From the NCBI RefSeq assembly GCF_017353415.1, contig NZ_JAFMPX010000026.1, forward strand, positions 1 to 50,284: a DNA stretch of 50,284 nucleotides. The letters run 5' to 3'. How positions within the stretch are numbered: the first letter of the stretch is position 1; each line of letters opens with the position of its first letter. The position numbers were made by a program, and so were the translations under genes. Source of the stretch: Arthrobacter sp. E3 (lineage in GTDB: Bacteria > Actinomycetota > Actinomycetes > Actinomycetales > Micrococcaceae). Shown one piece after another: positions 25,376 through 33,852 of this stretch. The notes under the pieces were generated by a model that was not told where the DNA came from, did no database searches, and was given only the letters and a program-made list of their open reading frames with translations.

Positions 25376-25504
25376 GCCCCAAGCGTACGTCGCCCGCCCT
25401 CTTATGAAGCAGTCGCCACCTTCTGGGCACGGCCCGGTACCGGCCTACCCCGGGTGGATTGCCCCGCCTTTGTCCCTTTTCGCAAGCGGTGGGAGACTTA
25501 AGGA

Positions 25505-27079
25505 GTGAACCACAATGAGAAAACCCCCGCGAACACCGACCATTCAAGCGAGCAGCCTCTCGAGGAGCGGGTGAACAACCGTTCACACCGTCCCGACTCG
25601 GACGCTTTCCGCACCTTCATGGCCTCCCAGTGGGCCCCCGGCTCCGCTGAGCTCCCCGCCCGGGCCGAGGTGGCAGATCACGCCGCGCGTCGCCGTCGTG
25701 CGATTTCCGGGCAGTTCAAGAACGAACGCCTCGTCATCCCGGCCGGGCCGTTAAAAGTCCGCTCCAATGACTGCGACTACCGTTTCCGCCCGCACTCCGC
25801 CTTTGCACACCTGACAGGCCTTGGCGTGGACCATGAGCCCGACGCCGTACTGGTGCTTGATCCCGTAGCTGACGGTGAAGGGGACGACGGCGGCAACCAC
25901 CGCGCCACCTTGTACTTCCGTCCCATGGCTGGCCGGGACTCCAAGGCGTTTTACGCAGATTCGCGCAGCGGCGAGTTTTGGATTGGCCGCCGCCCTACCC
26001 TCGCAGAGTTCCAGGCCCTCCTCGGCCTGCCCACCGCGGACCTGAGCGAGCTTGAAGTGGCTGTCACCAAGAACGTTGGCGAGACCAGCGTTGGCGGCAC
26101 GTCCATCCGCTTGGTGCGCAAGGTGGATGAAAATATCGATGCCCTGGTGGACACTGCCCGCTACAACACGGCGAAAAACCCGGACGCCATGGACTTCTCC
26201 ATCCTGGACGACCTCGACGCACAGCTCGCCGAGGAACTGTCCGCCCTTCGCCTGGTCAAGGACGAGTGGGAAATCGAGCAGATGAAGGTCGCTGTGGCCG
26301 CCACGATCGCCGGCTTCGAAGAGATTGTGAAGGCCCTGCCCCGCGCGGTCGCCCACAAGCGCGGCGAGCGCGTTGTGGAAGGTGCGTTCTTTGCCCGCGC
26401 CCGCGAAGAAGGCAACGAGCTGGGCTACGACACCATTGCCGCCGCCGGCAACAACGCCACGGTCCTGCATTGGAACCGCAACACCGGCACCGTCGATTCC
26501 GGCAAGCTGCTGCTCGTCGACGCCGGGGTGGAAGCAGACACACTATACACGGCCGACGTCACTCGCACGCTGCCGGTCAACGGCAAGTACACCGAGGTCC
26601 AGCGGAAGATCTACCAGGCCGTACTGGATGCTGCCGACGCCGCCTTCGCCGTAGCCGTACCGGGACGGAAGTTCCGCGAAGTGCATGAGGCCGCCATGAA
26701 GGTCCTGGCCGAGCGCCTCTCCGACTGGGGCATGCTGCCTGTCACCGCGGAGGTGGCGCTCTCCCCCGCCGGCCAGCAGCACCGCCGCTGGATGCCGCAC
26801 GGCACCAGCCACCACCTGGGCCTTGACGTGCACGACTGCGCCCAGGCCCGCGCCGACCTCTACATTGACGGCATCATCACCGAGGGAATGATCTTCACCA
26901 TTGAGCCTGGCCTGTACTTCAAGGACGAGGACCTGGCCATTCCGGCCGAGTACCGCGGCCACGGCGTCCGCATCGAGGACGACATCCTCATCACCGCCAA
27001 CGGCCCCGTCAACCTGAGCGCGGCACTGCCCCGCGAGGCCGACGCCGTCGAAGCATGGATGGCGAACCTGCTGGGCTGA
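25505..27079 (+). CDS. pepP: Xaa-Pro aminopeptidase (aminopeptidase P family)
   Basis: This 524-residue protein has an N-terminal AMP_N domain (FRPHSAFAHLTGLG ... FRPMAGRDSKAFYADSRSGEFWIGRRP) and a C-terminal pita-bread metallopeptidase domain. The metal ligands are in LLLVDAGVEADTLYTADVTRT (two Asp), HGTSHHLGLDVHD (His), TIEPGLYF (Glu) and GVRIEDDILIT (Glu). It should remove N-terminal residues preceding proline in the cytosol. GTG 25505 is taken as start; GTG 25571, with GAGGAG upstream, is an alternative that trims a polar N-terminus. A perfect hairpin follows the gene. Confidence 0.92.
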   Translation: MNHNEKTPANTDHSSEQPLEERVNNRSHRPDSDAFRTFMASQWAPGSAELPARAEVADHAARRRRAISGQFKNERLVIPAGPLKVRSNDCDYRFRPHSAFAHLTGLGVDHEPDAVLVLDPVADGEGDDGGNHRATLYFRPMAGRDSKAFYADSRSGEFWIGRRPTLAEFQALLGLPTADLSELEVAVTKNVGETSVGGTSIRLVRKVDENIDALVDTARYNTAKNPDAMDFSILDDLDAQLAEELSALRLVKDEWEIEQMKVAVAATIAGFEEIVKALPRAVAHKRGERVVEGAFFARAREEGNELGYDTIAAAGNNATVLHWNRNTGTVDSGKLLLVDAGVEADTLYTADVTRTLPVNGKYTEVQRKIYQAVLDAADAAFAVAVPGRKFREVHEAAMKVLAERLSDWGMLPVTAEVALSPAGQQHRRWMPHGTSHHLGLDVHDCAQARADLYIDGIITEGMIFTIEPGLYFKDEDLAIPAEYRGHGVRIEDDILITANGPVNLSAALPREADAVEAWMANLLG

Positions 27080-27120
27080 TGCACCAGCTTTAGACGCGCC
27101 TGCAACAGAACGCCTGCAAC

Positions 27121-27166
27121 AAAGGGCGACGTCGGTACCCATGTTTGGGTGCCGACGTCGCCCTTT
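27121..27166. terminator. Bidirectional terminator
   Basis: AAAGGGCGACGTCGG (27121-27135) pairs with CCGACGTCGCCCTTT (27152-27166), and ACCC pairs with GGGT inside. A and T runs flank the stem, so it can end both pepP and the convergent HTH gene. Confidence 0.88.
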
Positions 27167-27205
27167 GTGTATGTTCCCCGTCAGGCCCAGGGTCACTCCT
27201 CGGCG

Positions 27206-27505
27206 TCACTGACCCGCAATTAGCGCCTTGAGCGCAGCGACGTGGGACGCATACGCCTTCCGACCCTCCCCCGTGAGCCCGGCCCATGTCTTGACGCGTC
27301 CCTTACCGGTCGGCTTGGTGAGCGTGAGGTAACCGGCGTCCTCGAGCACCTTCAGCTGCTTGCTCGTGACGGAGTCTGCCACCCCGAGCATGTCGCGGAT
27401 AATACTGAATTCTGCCCGGTCCACGGTGCTCAGGAACGCGCAGATGCGCAGGCGGTTGGGTGCGTGGATGACCTCATTGAGCCCTACTTCAGTCGGCACG
27501 GTCAC
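27206..27505 (-). CDS. Winged-helix transcriptional regulator (ArsR/MarR-like)
   Basis: This 99-residue one-domain winged helix protein has N-terminal VIHAPNRLRICAFLS, then the turn and recognition helix ADSVTSKQLKVLEDAGYLTL, then the wing KPTGKGRVKTWAGLTGEG. This pattern is common in small actinobacterial regulators, often paired with a membrane protein gene. It overlaps the upstream membrane protein gene by 4 bp, so the two are one operon. It is the likely protein that binds the perfect palindrome over the operon's start, making it autoregulated; this is inferred. Confidence 0.85.
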   Translation of the reverse strand: MTVPTEVGLNEVIHAPNRLRICAFLSTVDRAEFSIIRDMLGVADSVTSKQLKVLEDAGYLTLTKPTGKGRVKTWAGLTGEGRKAYASHVAALKALIAGQ

Positions 27506-27975
27506 GGTTGTTCCCGCAGCTGGGTGCGCAGAGCCACGTCAAATCTGTGACCAAAAAAGTTCACGGCAACGAAAATGACTACACCCGCCACCCATGCAGG
27601 CCAGTCAAGTCCATGCACGGCGTGTAAATAGTACGCAACGCCCAGGCAGGCCACCATGATCACCACTAAGGGAAGCGTCCACCAGCTGGCCCTTCCTGCC
27701 CTGAGACCGTTGATCCACATCCCGGTCTTCTCCTTATACACCCCCATGAGGACGCCTAAACCACCAAAATATAGGACGGTGACGATGAGCACGGCCACAA
27801 TGTCGCCGGTCGCGTAGACAACAACGAACACCGCGGCCAGCAGACCAAGAATTGGGTGGTACCACCAGGGAGTCACGAGGCGATCGGCTGCGTTGGACCT
27901 CGCACCGCCAATGGCAGCGAGGGTGGCATGCGCATCGTGGGTTGGAGCGGCTTCGGGGTTCTGTTCGTTTTCCAT
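27502..27975 (-). CDS. Membrane protein in operon with HTH regulator
   Basis: This 157-residue protein has about four hydrophobic helices: WWYHPILGLLAAVFVVVYA, IVAVLIVTVLYFGGLGVLMG, WTLPLVVIMVACLGVAYYL and WPAWVAGVVIFVAVNFF. A short N-terminal cytosolic part precedes them. I do not recognise a named family. The ATG lies inside the operator palindrome, and no ribosome binding site is visible ahead of it. The gene is translationally coupled to the regulator downstream. Confidence 0.75.
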   Translation of the reverse strand: MENEQNPEAAPTHDAHATLAAIGGARSNAADRLVTPWWYHPILGLLAAVFVVVYATGDIVAVLIVTVLYFGGLGVLMGVYKEKTGMWINGLRAGRASWWTLPLVVIMVACLGVAYYLHAVHGLDWPAWVAGVVIFVAVNFFGHRFDVALRTQLREQP

Positions 27976-28005
27976 GGTGGAAAGTCAACCACTTTCCACC
28001 ATGGA
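27971..28005 (-). promoter_or_regulatory. Perfect 15+15 bp operator palindrome over the start codon
   Basis: TCCATGGTGGAAAGT (27971-27985) and ACTTTCCACCATGGA (27991-28005) are perfect inverted repeats around CAACC. The start codon (27973-27975) of the membrane protein gene is within the left arm. On the reverse strand TATACT (revcomp of 28014-28019) could be the -10 box, placing the repeat between the transcription start and the start codon. Binding by the operon's own regulator is inferred. Confidence 0.75.
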
Positions 28006-28072
28006 AAGTCAAGAGTATAACGAAGCAGTCAGCTGATCGAGGCAGAAATCGGCGGCAATAGCCATCCCGGCC

Positions 28073-28215
28073 ATTCGTATGACAGCTCCTGCGGGTGTGC
28101 TGTCGTGACTACGATTCATACTGCAGCTCCGGCGGGTGACACGCGGACCAACCCACATCAGCCGCAGTACTGTCTACGGGCGGAACGTGGCACCCGCATC
28201 AGCTGCTGTATGAAT
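28073..28215. repeat. Cluster of three REP-like 25-bp repeats
   Basis: Three related 25-mers occur in this gap: direct at 28073-28097 and 28114-28138, and inverted at 28191-28215. The shared pattern is ATTC(A/G)TA, then CAGCT, then GCGGGTG. The second and third face each other and could form a large hairpin. No gene was seen in the 313-bp gap between the operator and the stress protein gene. Confidence 0.6.
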
Positions 28216-28246
28216 CACTCAACCCGGCGGCATGGCGACTTAAACT

Positions 28247-28276
28247 CAACAACCCGCAGGCGACTGCGGGTTGTTG
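28247..28276 (-). terminator. Hairpin terminator downstream of stress protein gene
   Basis: CAACAACCCGCAG (28247-28259) pairs perfectly with CTGCGGGTTGTTG (28264-28276) around GCGA. It lies 43 bases past the stop of the stress protein gene on the reverse strand. The T-tract is weak in both directions. Confidence 0.6.
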
Positions 28277-28318
28277 TCATTCGATTTCTACTTAATCAGG
28301 GAACTACCGGACGCACAT

Positions 28319-29179
28319 TCAGGCGCCGGATCCGCCACCTTGGCCATCGGCAGGTGCGTTAGGGTCCTTGGATGCCGGAGCGGGCTCCACTCGAATGCCG
28401 TATTGCGGGCGCCCATCAGGCAAATCATGGAACTGTCCCCGCGGGGTTGGCGCCTGGGCCGGATGAGTATTCGCGTCTCCCTGAGCGTTTTCACCCTGTC
28501 CGGATGAATCGCCGGCTAAGTGGTCTGCCGGCGCGTAGGGATCATGCCAGCCTTCGGGCCGTGTTGGAGCCGGACCAGATGAAGCCGGCGGCTGTGCCGG
28601 AGGGCGGTATCCCTGATTTTGTCCTTGGCCGTGGAAGCCCTGTCCCTGGTACGCCTGTGTTGGTCGGGGAGCGTTGGAGTTCATCGGCAGCTGGGCCAGC
28701 AGGCGGCGTGCGTCCATGACCACATCAGCGGTGACAATCACGTCATAGCTGGTGGCCAACACCTGATTGGTGGAGGTGAAGTCGCGCTTGCCACGCTGGG
28801 CTGCGTAGCCAATGATCGCGAACAACATCCACAGCGCAGCCCCCAAAAGGACTGACGTGAAAACGTTGAGATACGGTGCACCACCATTGCTTCCGGAATT
28901 AAAGAAGGAGAGCATCACGCCAATGAACAAGCCAAACCATGCACCGGTCATAGCGCCAGTGAGGGCCACACGCGGGTAACTGAGCTTCCCTGTCACCCGC
29001 TCCACGATCTTCAGGTCGTTGCCCACAATAGAGACATGCTGGACGGGAAACTTTTCATCCGCCAAGTAGTCAACTGCCTTTTGCGCATCCAAGTAAGAAG
29101 TGTAGGAACCGATTGTTTCGCCGGTGGGAACAATGCGGGCCTCGTCCTGTGGTCGGGAGCGTCCAAAGAGGTTTGCCAT
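28319..29179 (-). CDS. General stress protein (GS17M/YflT-like) with membrane helices
   Basis: This 286-residue protein has an N-terminal domain (IGSYTSYLDAQKAVDYLADEKFPVQHVSIVGNDL) typical of the general stress protein 17M/YflT group. Two membrane helices follow (ALTGAMTGAWFGLFIGVML; NVFTSVLLGAALWMLFAIIGYAA), then SYDVIVTADVVMDARRLL and a disordered Pro/Gln/Gly-rich tail of about 110 residues. The family is linked to stress, but the molecular function is unknown. ATG 29179 has GGAG close before it. The frame remains open far upstream because of high GC; that part is antisense to the MgtE-like gene and not real. Confidence 0.85.
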   Translation of the reverse strand: MANLFGRSRPQDEARIVPTGETIGSYTSYLDAQKAVDYLADEKFPVQHVSIVGNDLKIVERVTGKLSYPRVALTGAMTGAWFGLFIGVMLSFFNSGSNGGAPYLNVFTSVLLGAALWMLFAIIGYAAQRGKRDFTSTNQVLATSYDVIVTADVVMDARRLLAQLPMNSNAPRPTQAYQGQGFHGQGQNQGYRPPAQPPASSGPAPTRPEGWHDPYAPADHLAGDSSGQGENAQGDANTHPAQAPTPRGQFHDLPDGRPQYGIRVEPAPASKDPNAPADGQGGGSGA

Positions 29180-29356
29180 GCTCCTATTGTCCATCATGAT
29201 GCTGCACGTTGACTGGAGTATCGCTGGCAGTGAAATGAAAGGACCATGAGCGTCACCTGCGACGCTCTGCCAAGCCCACGTCCAGGGCTTGACCGCGACG
29301 TCAATGGCAGGAGTAAAGGTTGGGCCATTGTACGAGCGGGGAAGTAGCCTGTATCT

Positions 29357-30640
29357 GTGAGTACACAACCAACACGAATCTTTGTTGCCCGACTTTTGGG
29401 CCTTGACGTCTTTGACCCCATCGGGGACCGTCTTGGGAAGCTGCGCGACGTCGTCGTTCTGGGTCGTAAGCTGAACGCGGCACCCCATGCGGTGGGCATA
29501 GTAGTGGAAGTTCCCGGCAAGAAGCGGGTCTTTGTGCCCATGACCCGACTGACCTCCATGGACCAGTCCCAAATTATCTGTACCGGTTTGGTGAATTTGC
29601 GTCGCTTTGAACAGCGCGGCGCCGAGCAGCTGGTGGTGGGCGGGATTTTTGACCGCAAGGTGACACTCGTAGATGGCAGCGGCGTGGCCGTCATCGAAGA
29701 TATCGCCATGGACCAGCAGAACAATGGCGATTGGCTTGTCACTAAACTTTTTGTTCGCCGCGGAGCCTCCACGTCCCGCCTTCGTGGCCTGCGCCGCGGA
29801 CACACCGTGCTGATTGACTGGTCCGAAGCGCGAACCGAGGATGACACGCAGCCACAAAGCGCCACCTTCTTCGTCGCCAACCATGAGAGCCTCAAACCGG
29901 CGGACTTTGCCGACGCCATGCAGGACATGAGTAACAAACGCCGTGTGGAAGTGGCCAGCGAACTGCAGGATGAGCGCCTGGCAGACGTCATGTCCGAGCT
30001 CCCTGAAGATGATCAGGTCACGTTGCTCTCTGCCTTGGACAACGAGCGAGCAGCCGACGTGCTGGAAGAAATGGACCCTGACGACGCCGCCGACCTTCTG
30101 GCGGATCTGCCCAAGGCCAAGGCAGAGCAGCTTCTGCTGCTCATGGAACCGGATGAGGCGAAGGATGTTCGCCGCCTGCTCCAATATGCGGAAGGAACAG
30201 CCGGCGCTCTCATGACGCCCGTCCCCGTCATCCTCCCCCCTGAAGCGACCGTTGCAGAAGCGCTGGCCCACGTCCGCAGTGAAGACCTCTCCCCCGCACT
30301 GGCATCGGCCATCTTCATTTGCCGACCACCCCTGGAAACCCCCACCGGACGCTTCCTTGGCGTGGTCCACATCCAACAGTTGCTGCGCAGCGCGCCCCCC
30401 GAACAATTGGGCACCATTGTGGATAAGAACCTCAGCCCCGTCTCGGACCAGGATGATATTGCGGTGGTCAGCCACATCATGGCCTCCTACAACCTCAACT
30501 CCCTTCCAGTCCTCAATAAGGAAGGCCGCCTAGTTGGCGCCGTCACGGTTGACGACTTGTTGGACCATCTCTTGCCTGACGACTGGCGCACCCATGAAGA
30601 CGGGGCACCGTTTAGGAAATTAGGAGGACGCATTGGCTGA
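29357..30640 (+). CDS. MgtE N-terminal / CBS domain protein with PRC-barrel, no membrane domain
   Basis: This 427-residue protein begins with a PRC-barrel-like domain (FVARLLGLDVFDPIGDRLGKLRDVVVL). A second barrel-like segment follows, then the MgtE N-terminal superhelix with repeats such as SELPEDDQVTLLSALDNERAADVLEEMDPDDAADLLADLP. Two CBS domains follow (TPVPVILPPEATVAEAL ...; LNSLPVLNKEGRLVGAVTVDDLLDHLL). The transmembrane Mg2+ channel of MgtE is absent, so it probably is a cytosolic sensor or regulator of Mg2+ or nucleotides rather than a transporter. The start is GTG 29357. It overlaps the DUF1003 gene by 8 bp, the two forming an operon. Confidence 0.87.
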   Translation: MSTQPTRIFVARLLGLDVFDPIGDRLGKLRDVVVLGRKLNAAPHAVGIVVEVPGKKRVFVPMTRLTSMDQSQIICTGLVNLRRFEQRGAEQLVVGGIFDRKVTLVDGSGVAVIEDIAMDQQNNGDWLVTKLFVRRGASTSRLRGLRRGHTVLIDWSEARTEDDTQPQSATFFVANHESLKPADFADAMQDMSNKRRVEVASELQDERLADVMSELPEDDQVTLLSALDNERAADVLEEMDPDDAADLLADLPKAKAEQLLLLMEPDEAKDVRRLLQYAEGTAGALMTPVPVILPPEATVAEALAHVRSEDLSPALASAIFICRPPLETPTGRFLGVVHIQQLLRSAPPEQLGTIVDKNLSPVSDQDDIAVVSHIMASYNLNSLPVLNKEGRLVGAVTVDDLLDHLLPDDWRTHEDGAPFRKLGGRIG

Positions 30641-31208
30641 GCGGCACCACGCAAAGGGTGGCGGCCTTGACACGCCCATGGAGCTGAAATCCCGGCTCCT
30701 GCCCAACCTGACCAGCGACCCGGACTTCTTCGGCCGCTTCGCCGAACGCTTTGCCCGCTACATGGGTACGGCCAATTTCCTGCTGTATATGACAGTGTTC
30801 GTCATTGTCTGGATCTCCATCAATGTCGTTGGTCTTTTCGGCCTGCACTGGGACCCCTACCCGTTCATTTTGCTTAACTTGTTCTTCTCCACCCAGGCTT
30901 CCTACGCTGCGCCGTTGATTCTCCTGGCACAGAACCGCCAGGACGACCGCGACAGGGTACAGATTGAGCAGGACCGCTCCCGCAATGAGCGCAATTTGGC
31001 CGACACCGAGTACCTGACCCGCGAGATTGCGGCCCTGCGTATTTCCTTGCGTGAAGTGGCCACACGAGACTTTGTCCGCTCGGAACTGCGCGGTCTGCTC
31101 GAAGAGTTACTGGCCGTGCAGGACGATCCCCATACATCAGGCCCGCAAACAGAGGGTCGGGATACCCTGAAAGAGACCCGTAACTCCAAGCGCTCCACCA
31201 ATCCCTAA
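30633..31208 (+). CDS. DUF1003 family membrane protein
   Basis: This 191-residue protein with two membrane helices (FLLYMTVFVIVWISINVVG and DPYPFILLNLFFSTQASYAAPLILLAQNRQ) has the DUF1003 hallmark LNLFFSTQA and AQNRQDDRDR. A long charged C-terminal helix (QIEQDRSRNERNLADTEYLTREI) follows. The function is unknown; it is regularly found next to the MgtE-N/CBS gene in actinobacteria, suggesting a joint role. TTG 30633 is preceded by AGGAGG at five bases, which supports this start and an 8-bp overlap with the upstream gene. Confidence 0.88.
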   Translation: MAERHHAKGGGLDTPMELKSRLLPNLTSDPDFFGRFAERFARYMGTANFLLYMTVFVIVWISINVVGLFGLHWDPYPFILLNLFFSTQASYAAPLILLAQNRQDDRDRVQIEQDRSRNERNLADTEYLTREIAALRISLREVATRDFVRSELRGLLEELLAVQDDPHTSGPQTEGRDTLKETRNSKRSTNP

Positions 31209-31218
31209 GGTCTGCTCC

Positions 31219-32346
31219 ATGAATGCCCCGTCCCACTCCACTTTGCTTGCCGCTCTGGCCACGGTCATTGACCCTGAACTGCGCCGGCCCATCACGGAAT
31301 TGGGCATGGTCGAGTCGGTGGAGGCGTTAGACGGCGGCCGGGTACGCGCCGTCGTCCGCCTCACGATAGCTGGCTGCCCCCTGCGCGGGACCATCACGGC
31401 GGATGTCACGGGCGCACTGGCCAAGCTCGACGGCGTCACTGACGTTGACGTGGAGCTGACCGTCATGACTGCCGAACAACGTGCGGAGCTCAGGGAACGA
31501 TTGAAGGGCAGCGCACCCGAGCGTGGCATCCCCTTCAACGACGAAGGCTCACTGACCCGTATTTATGCCGTGGCCAGCGGCAAGGGAGGTGTGGGCAAGT
31601 CCTCGGTCACCGTCAACCTTGCCTGCGCCCTTGCGGCGAGGGGGCTGCGCGTGGGCATTGTGGACGCAGATGTTTACGGATTCTCGGTTCCCGGGCTCAT
31701 GGGCATCACGCAGGCGCCCACGCGTGTGGATGAAATGATCCTGCCGCCGGTGTCCCACGGTGTGAAGGTCATTTCGATCGGCATGTTCGTGGCCGGCAAC
31801 CAACCCGTTGCCTGGCGCGGGCCCATGCTGCACAGGGCACTGGAGCAGTTCCTGTCCGATGTCTACTTCGGGGACTTGGATATTCTGCTTCTGGACCTGC
31901 CGCCGGGCACGGGCGACGTGGCGATTTCCGTGGCGCAGCTGCTGCCCAAGGCTGAGCTGCTGGTGGTGACAACCCCGCAGGCGGCCGCTGCCGATGTGGC
32001 CGAGCGCGCCGGTGCCATTGCCGTCCAGACGGGGCAGAAAATTGCCGGCGCCATTGAAAACATGTCCTTTTTGACTCTGCCCGACGGCAGCACCATGGAG
32101 TTGTTCGGCTCCGGCGGCGGCGAGCTGCTTGCCAAGCGGCTATCACAAACCGTCAACTCACCCGTGGAGCTGCTGGGGCAGATCCCGCTCGACGTCGCCT
32201 TGCGTGAGGGCGGCGACGCGGGTTTGCCCATAGTTCTCTCGGATCCGGATTCGCCAGCGGCTGCGGCCCTGCTGGCCATTGCGGACAGGCTGGCCGTGCG
32301 TCCGCGCGGGCTTTCCGGGCTGAGCCTGGGCGTCACCCCCCGCTAA
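31219..32346 (+). CDS. mrp: Mrp/NBP35-type Fe-S cluster carrier ATPase
   Basis: This 375-residue protein has an N-terminal MIP18/PaaD-like domain (VIDPELRRPITELGMVESV). A deviant Walker A P-loop follows (AVASGKGGVGKSSVTVNLA), with two Mrp motifs: VDADVYGFSVPGLMG, and LLLDLPPGTGDVAISVAQLLPKAE. It should bind and transfer Fe-S clusters to target proteins. The CxxC cluster-binding motif of many homologues is not seen at the ENMSFLTLPDG position. It begins 10 bp after DUF1003 and is convergent with tatB; the mrp-tatB-sigE order is well known in actinobacteria. Confidence 0.92.
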   Translation: MNAPSHSTLLAALATVIDPELRRPITELGMVESVEALDGGRVRAVVRLTIAGCPLRGTITADVTGALAKLDGVTDVDVELTVMTAEQRAELRERLKGSAPERGIPFNDEGSLTRIYAVASGKGGVGKSSVTVNLACALAARGLRVGIVDADVYGFSVPGLMGITQAPTRVDEMILPPVSHGVKVISIGMFVAGNQPVAWRGPMLHRALEQFLSDVYFGDLDILLLDLPPGTGDVAISVAQLLPKAELLVVTTPQAAAADVAERAGAIAVQTGQKIAGAIENMSFLTLPDGSTMELFGSGGGELLAKRLSQTVNSPVELLGQIPLDVALREGGDAGLPIVLSDPDSPAAAALLAIADRLAVRPRGLSGLSLGVTPR

Positions 32347-32404
32347 CACCGACGCTCCTGCACTTTCGGGGCGTAAAACACCGACGCTCCTGCACTTTCG
32401 GGGC
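32345..32404. repeat. Two tandem copies of a 28-bp unit, 32-bp period
   Basis: A 28-bp unit containing CACCGACGCTCCTGCACTTT is present at 32345-32372 and is repeated exactly at 32377-32404. It overlaps the stop codon of mrp. A shortened, altered echo may continue to about 32425. I suspect an intergenic repeat family. Confidence 0.75.
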
Positions 32405-32482
32405 TGGCCGACGCCGCGAAAGCGCGATTTCGAGCGGCCGAAGCCTGCGAAGCAGACCCGCCGCAATATAAAGAAGGGGTTT

Positions 32483-32899
32483 CTACGTCGCTTCGACGTC
32501 GAACGGGGCGCGCTCACCCTCGGGGAGGCGGACAATCTCGGGCTCCGCGGCAACCGGGACGGCACTCTTGTCGCTGTCCTTGCCCATCATGGAGGCGATG
32601 GCCGCACCCGGGGCCATCTTCAGTGAGTTCAGCGCTTCCGCGTCGTCGTCATCAAGCAGCGCCTCGCGAATAATGCGGCGGGGGTCGTACTGGCGCGGGT
32701 CAAGTTTCTTCCAGTCAATGTCATCAATGTCCACGCCGGCCTCTTCGCGAATTGTTTCACGCGCACCGGAAGCCATCTTGCGCACCTCGCGAATGAGGTT
32801 CTTCAGCTTCTCCAAGTAGCCGGGAAGCCGGGAAGGGCCGATCACCAGGACTGCCACAATGATAATCAGGACCAGCTCGGGGGTATTGATACCAAACAC
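32483..32899 (-). CDS. tatB: Sec-independent translocase subunit TatB
   Basis: This 138-residue protein has the TatB/TatA fold: one N-terminal membrane helix, MFGINTPELVLIIIVAVLVIGPSRLP with the conserved Glu and the GP hinge. An amphipathic helix follows (YLEKLKNLIREVRKMASGARETIREEAG) and then an acidic, flexible tail. With TatC it recognises twin-arginine signal peptides at the membrane. The TatA/TatC genes are not in this window. Position beside sigE and convergent with mrp is the usual actinobacterial setting and favours TatB over TatA. Confidence 0.9.
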   Translation of the reverse strand: MFGINTPELVLIIIVAVLVIGPSRLPGYLEKLKNLIREVRKMASGARETIREEAGVDIDDIDWKKLDPRQYDPRRIIREALLDDDDAEALNSLKMAPGAAIASMMGKDSDKSAVPVAAEPEIVRLPEGERAPFDVEAT

Positions 32900-33010
32900 G
32901 TTAGGAAGATTACCCTCTCAAGGCTCAAAGCAACGATTCCCAGCGTTAATGCTTGAACGTTTAGGGATTATTCTTTGTCTACGGACTGTTGGCAACTGCC
33001 AAGGAAAAGT

Positions 33011-33652
33011 CTAGCCTGCGGTCCCCATCCGCGGCAGCTTCAACAGCGGCTTGCGCGCAGGGCGGGCGTTGCTGCTGCCTCCGGGGGCCCTGTCTGCCAA
33101 AGATTCCCGCAGCATGGACCGGCCGCGGTGGATGCGCGAACGCACCGTGCCGAGCTTGATACCCAACGCATTCGCCACTTCGTCGTAGGAGAGGCCTTCC
33201 ATGTCACAAAGTACGACGGCGGCACGAAAGTCTGGCGGCAAGGCCTCCAACGCTGCGGCAATGTCATTGTCGAGGTTGTTGAATTCAAAGATCCGCTCGG
33301 GGCCCGGATCGTTCCCGGGCAGGCGGGCGGCAGCATCCTCGGACAAGGTGTCGAAGCGAATTCGCTGCTTGCGGCGTGCCTGGTCGAGGAACAAGTTGGT
33401 GGTGATGCGGTGCAGCCAGCCGTCGAGGGTGCCTGGCTTGAAGTTTGCCAGGGACTTGAACACGCGGACAAACACTTCTTGGGTGAGATCTTCGGCGTCG
33501 TACTTGTTGCCTGTGAGCCGGTACGCAAGGCGGAAAACCTTGGCGGAGTGGTTTTCAACCACCTCAGTCCATGAGGGCATGACCCACTCAGCTGCAACTT
33601 CCTGTCCGGCTGTACTGGCGGGAAGAATCACGGGGTTTACGCTCGGACTCAT
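33011..33652 (-). CDS. sigE: ECF RNA polymerase sigma factor SigE
   Basis: This 213-residue ECF sigma factor has region 2 ([38 protein letters not shown]) with its -10 recognition part, and region 4 ([45 protein letters not shown]) with the helix-turn-helix. Sequence, the tatB/mrp side and the divergent O-methyltransferase gene point to SigE, the cell-envelope stress factor. I chose ATG 33652 because GAGGTG lies just ahead; a TTG 18 bases upstream is in frame. An anti-sigma RseA gene normally lies between sigE and tatB; here only 111 bp separate them. Confidence 0.9.
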   Translation of the reverse strand: MSPSVNPVILPASTAGQEVAAEWVMPSWTEVVENHSAKVFRLAYRLTGNKYDAEDLTQEVFVRVFKSLANFKPGTLDGWLHRITTNLFLDQARRKQRIRFDTLSEDAAARLPGNDPGPERIFEFNNLDNDIAAALEALPPDFRAAVVLCDMEGLSYDEVANALGIKLGTVRSRIHRGRSMLRESLADRAPGGSSNARPARKPLLKLPRMGTAG

Positions 33653-33852
33653 CTCTGCACCTCGGTTCAATCTCGTCTGCTCTTCCCACGGCGGGAATGT
33701 CTAGCCTAGGGAACGATCCCTGTATGTCCCAATATTGTGCCAAACGTTGCTGACATTTAGCTGAGCGGTACCCGCCAGTACACCGGGCGCACAGGCAGTA
33801 GGCTAGAGGTAGCCACCGCAACAGCTACTGCCCATGTTAGGAAACACTGCCC

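Noticed and set aside
28021-28318. tRNA or small structured RNA in the repeat-rich gap
   Set aside because: No cloverleaf or TPsiC-like sequence could be built; the structure is explained by the facing repeats and a terminator.
29180-30475. Long reverse-strand frame continuing from the stress protein gene
   Set aside because: It is antisense to the clear MgtE-N/CBS gene, has biased composition and no domain. The real protein starts at 29179.
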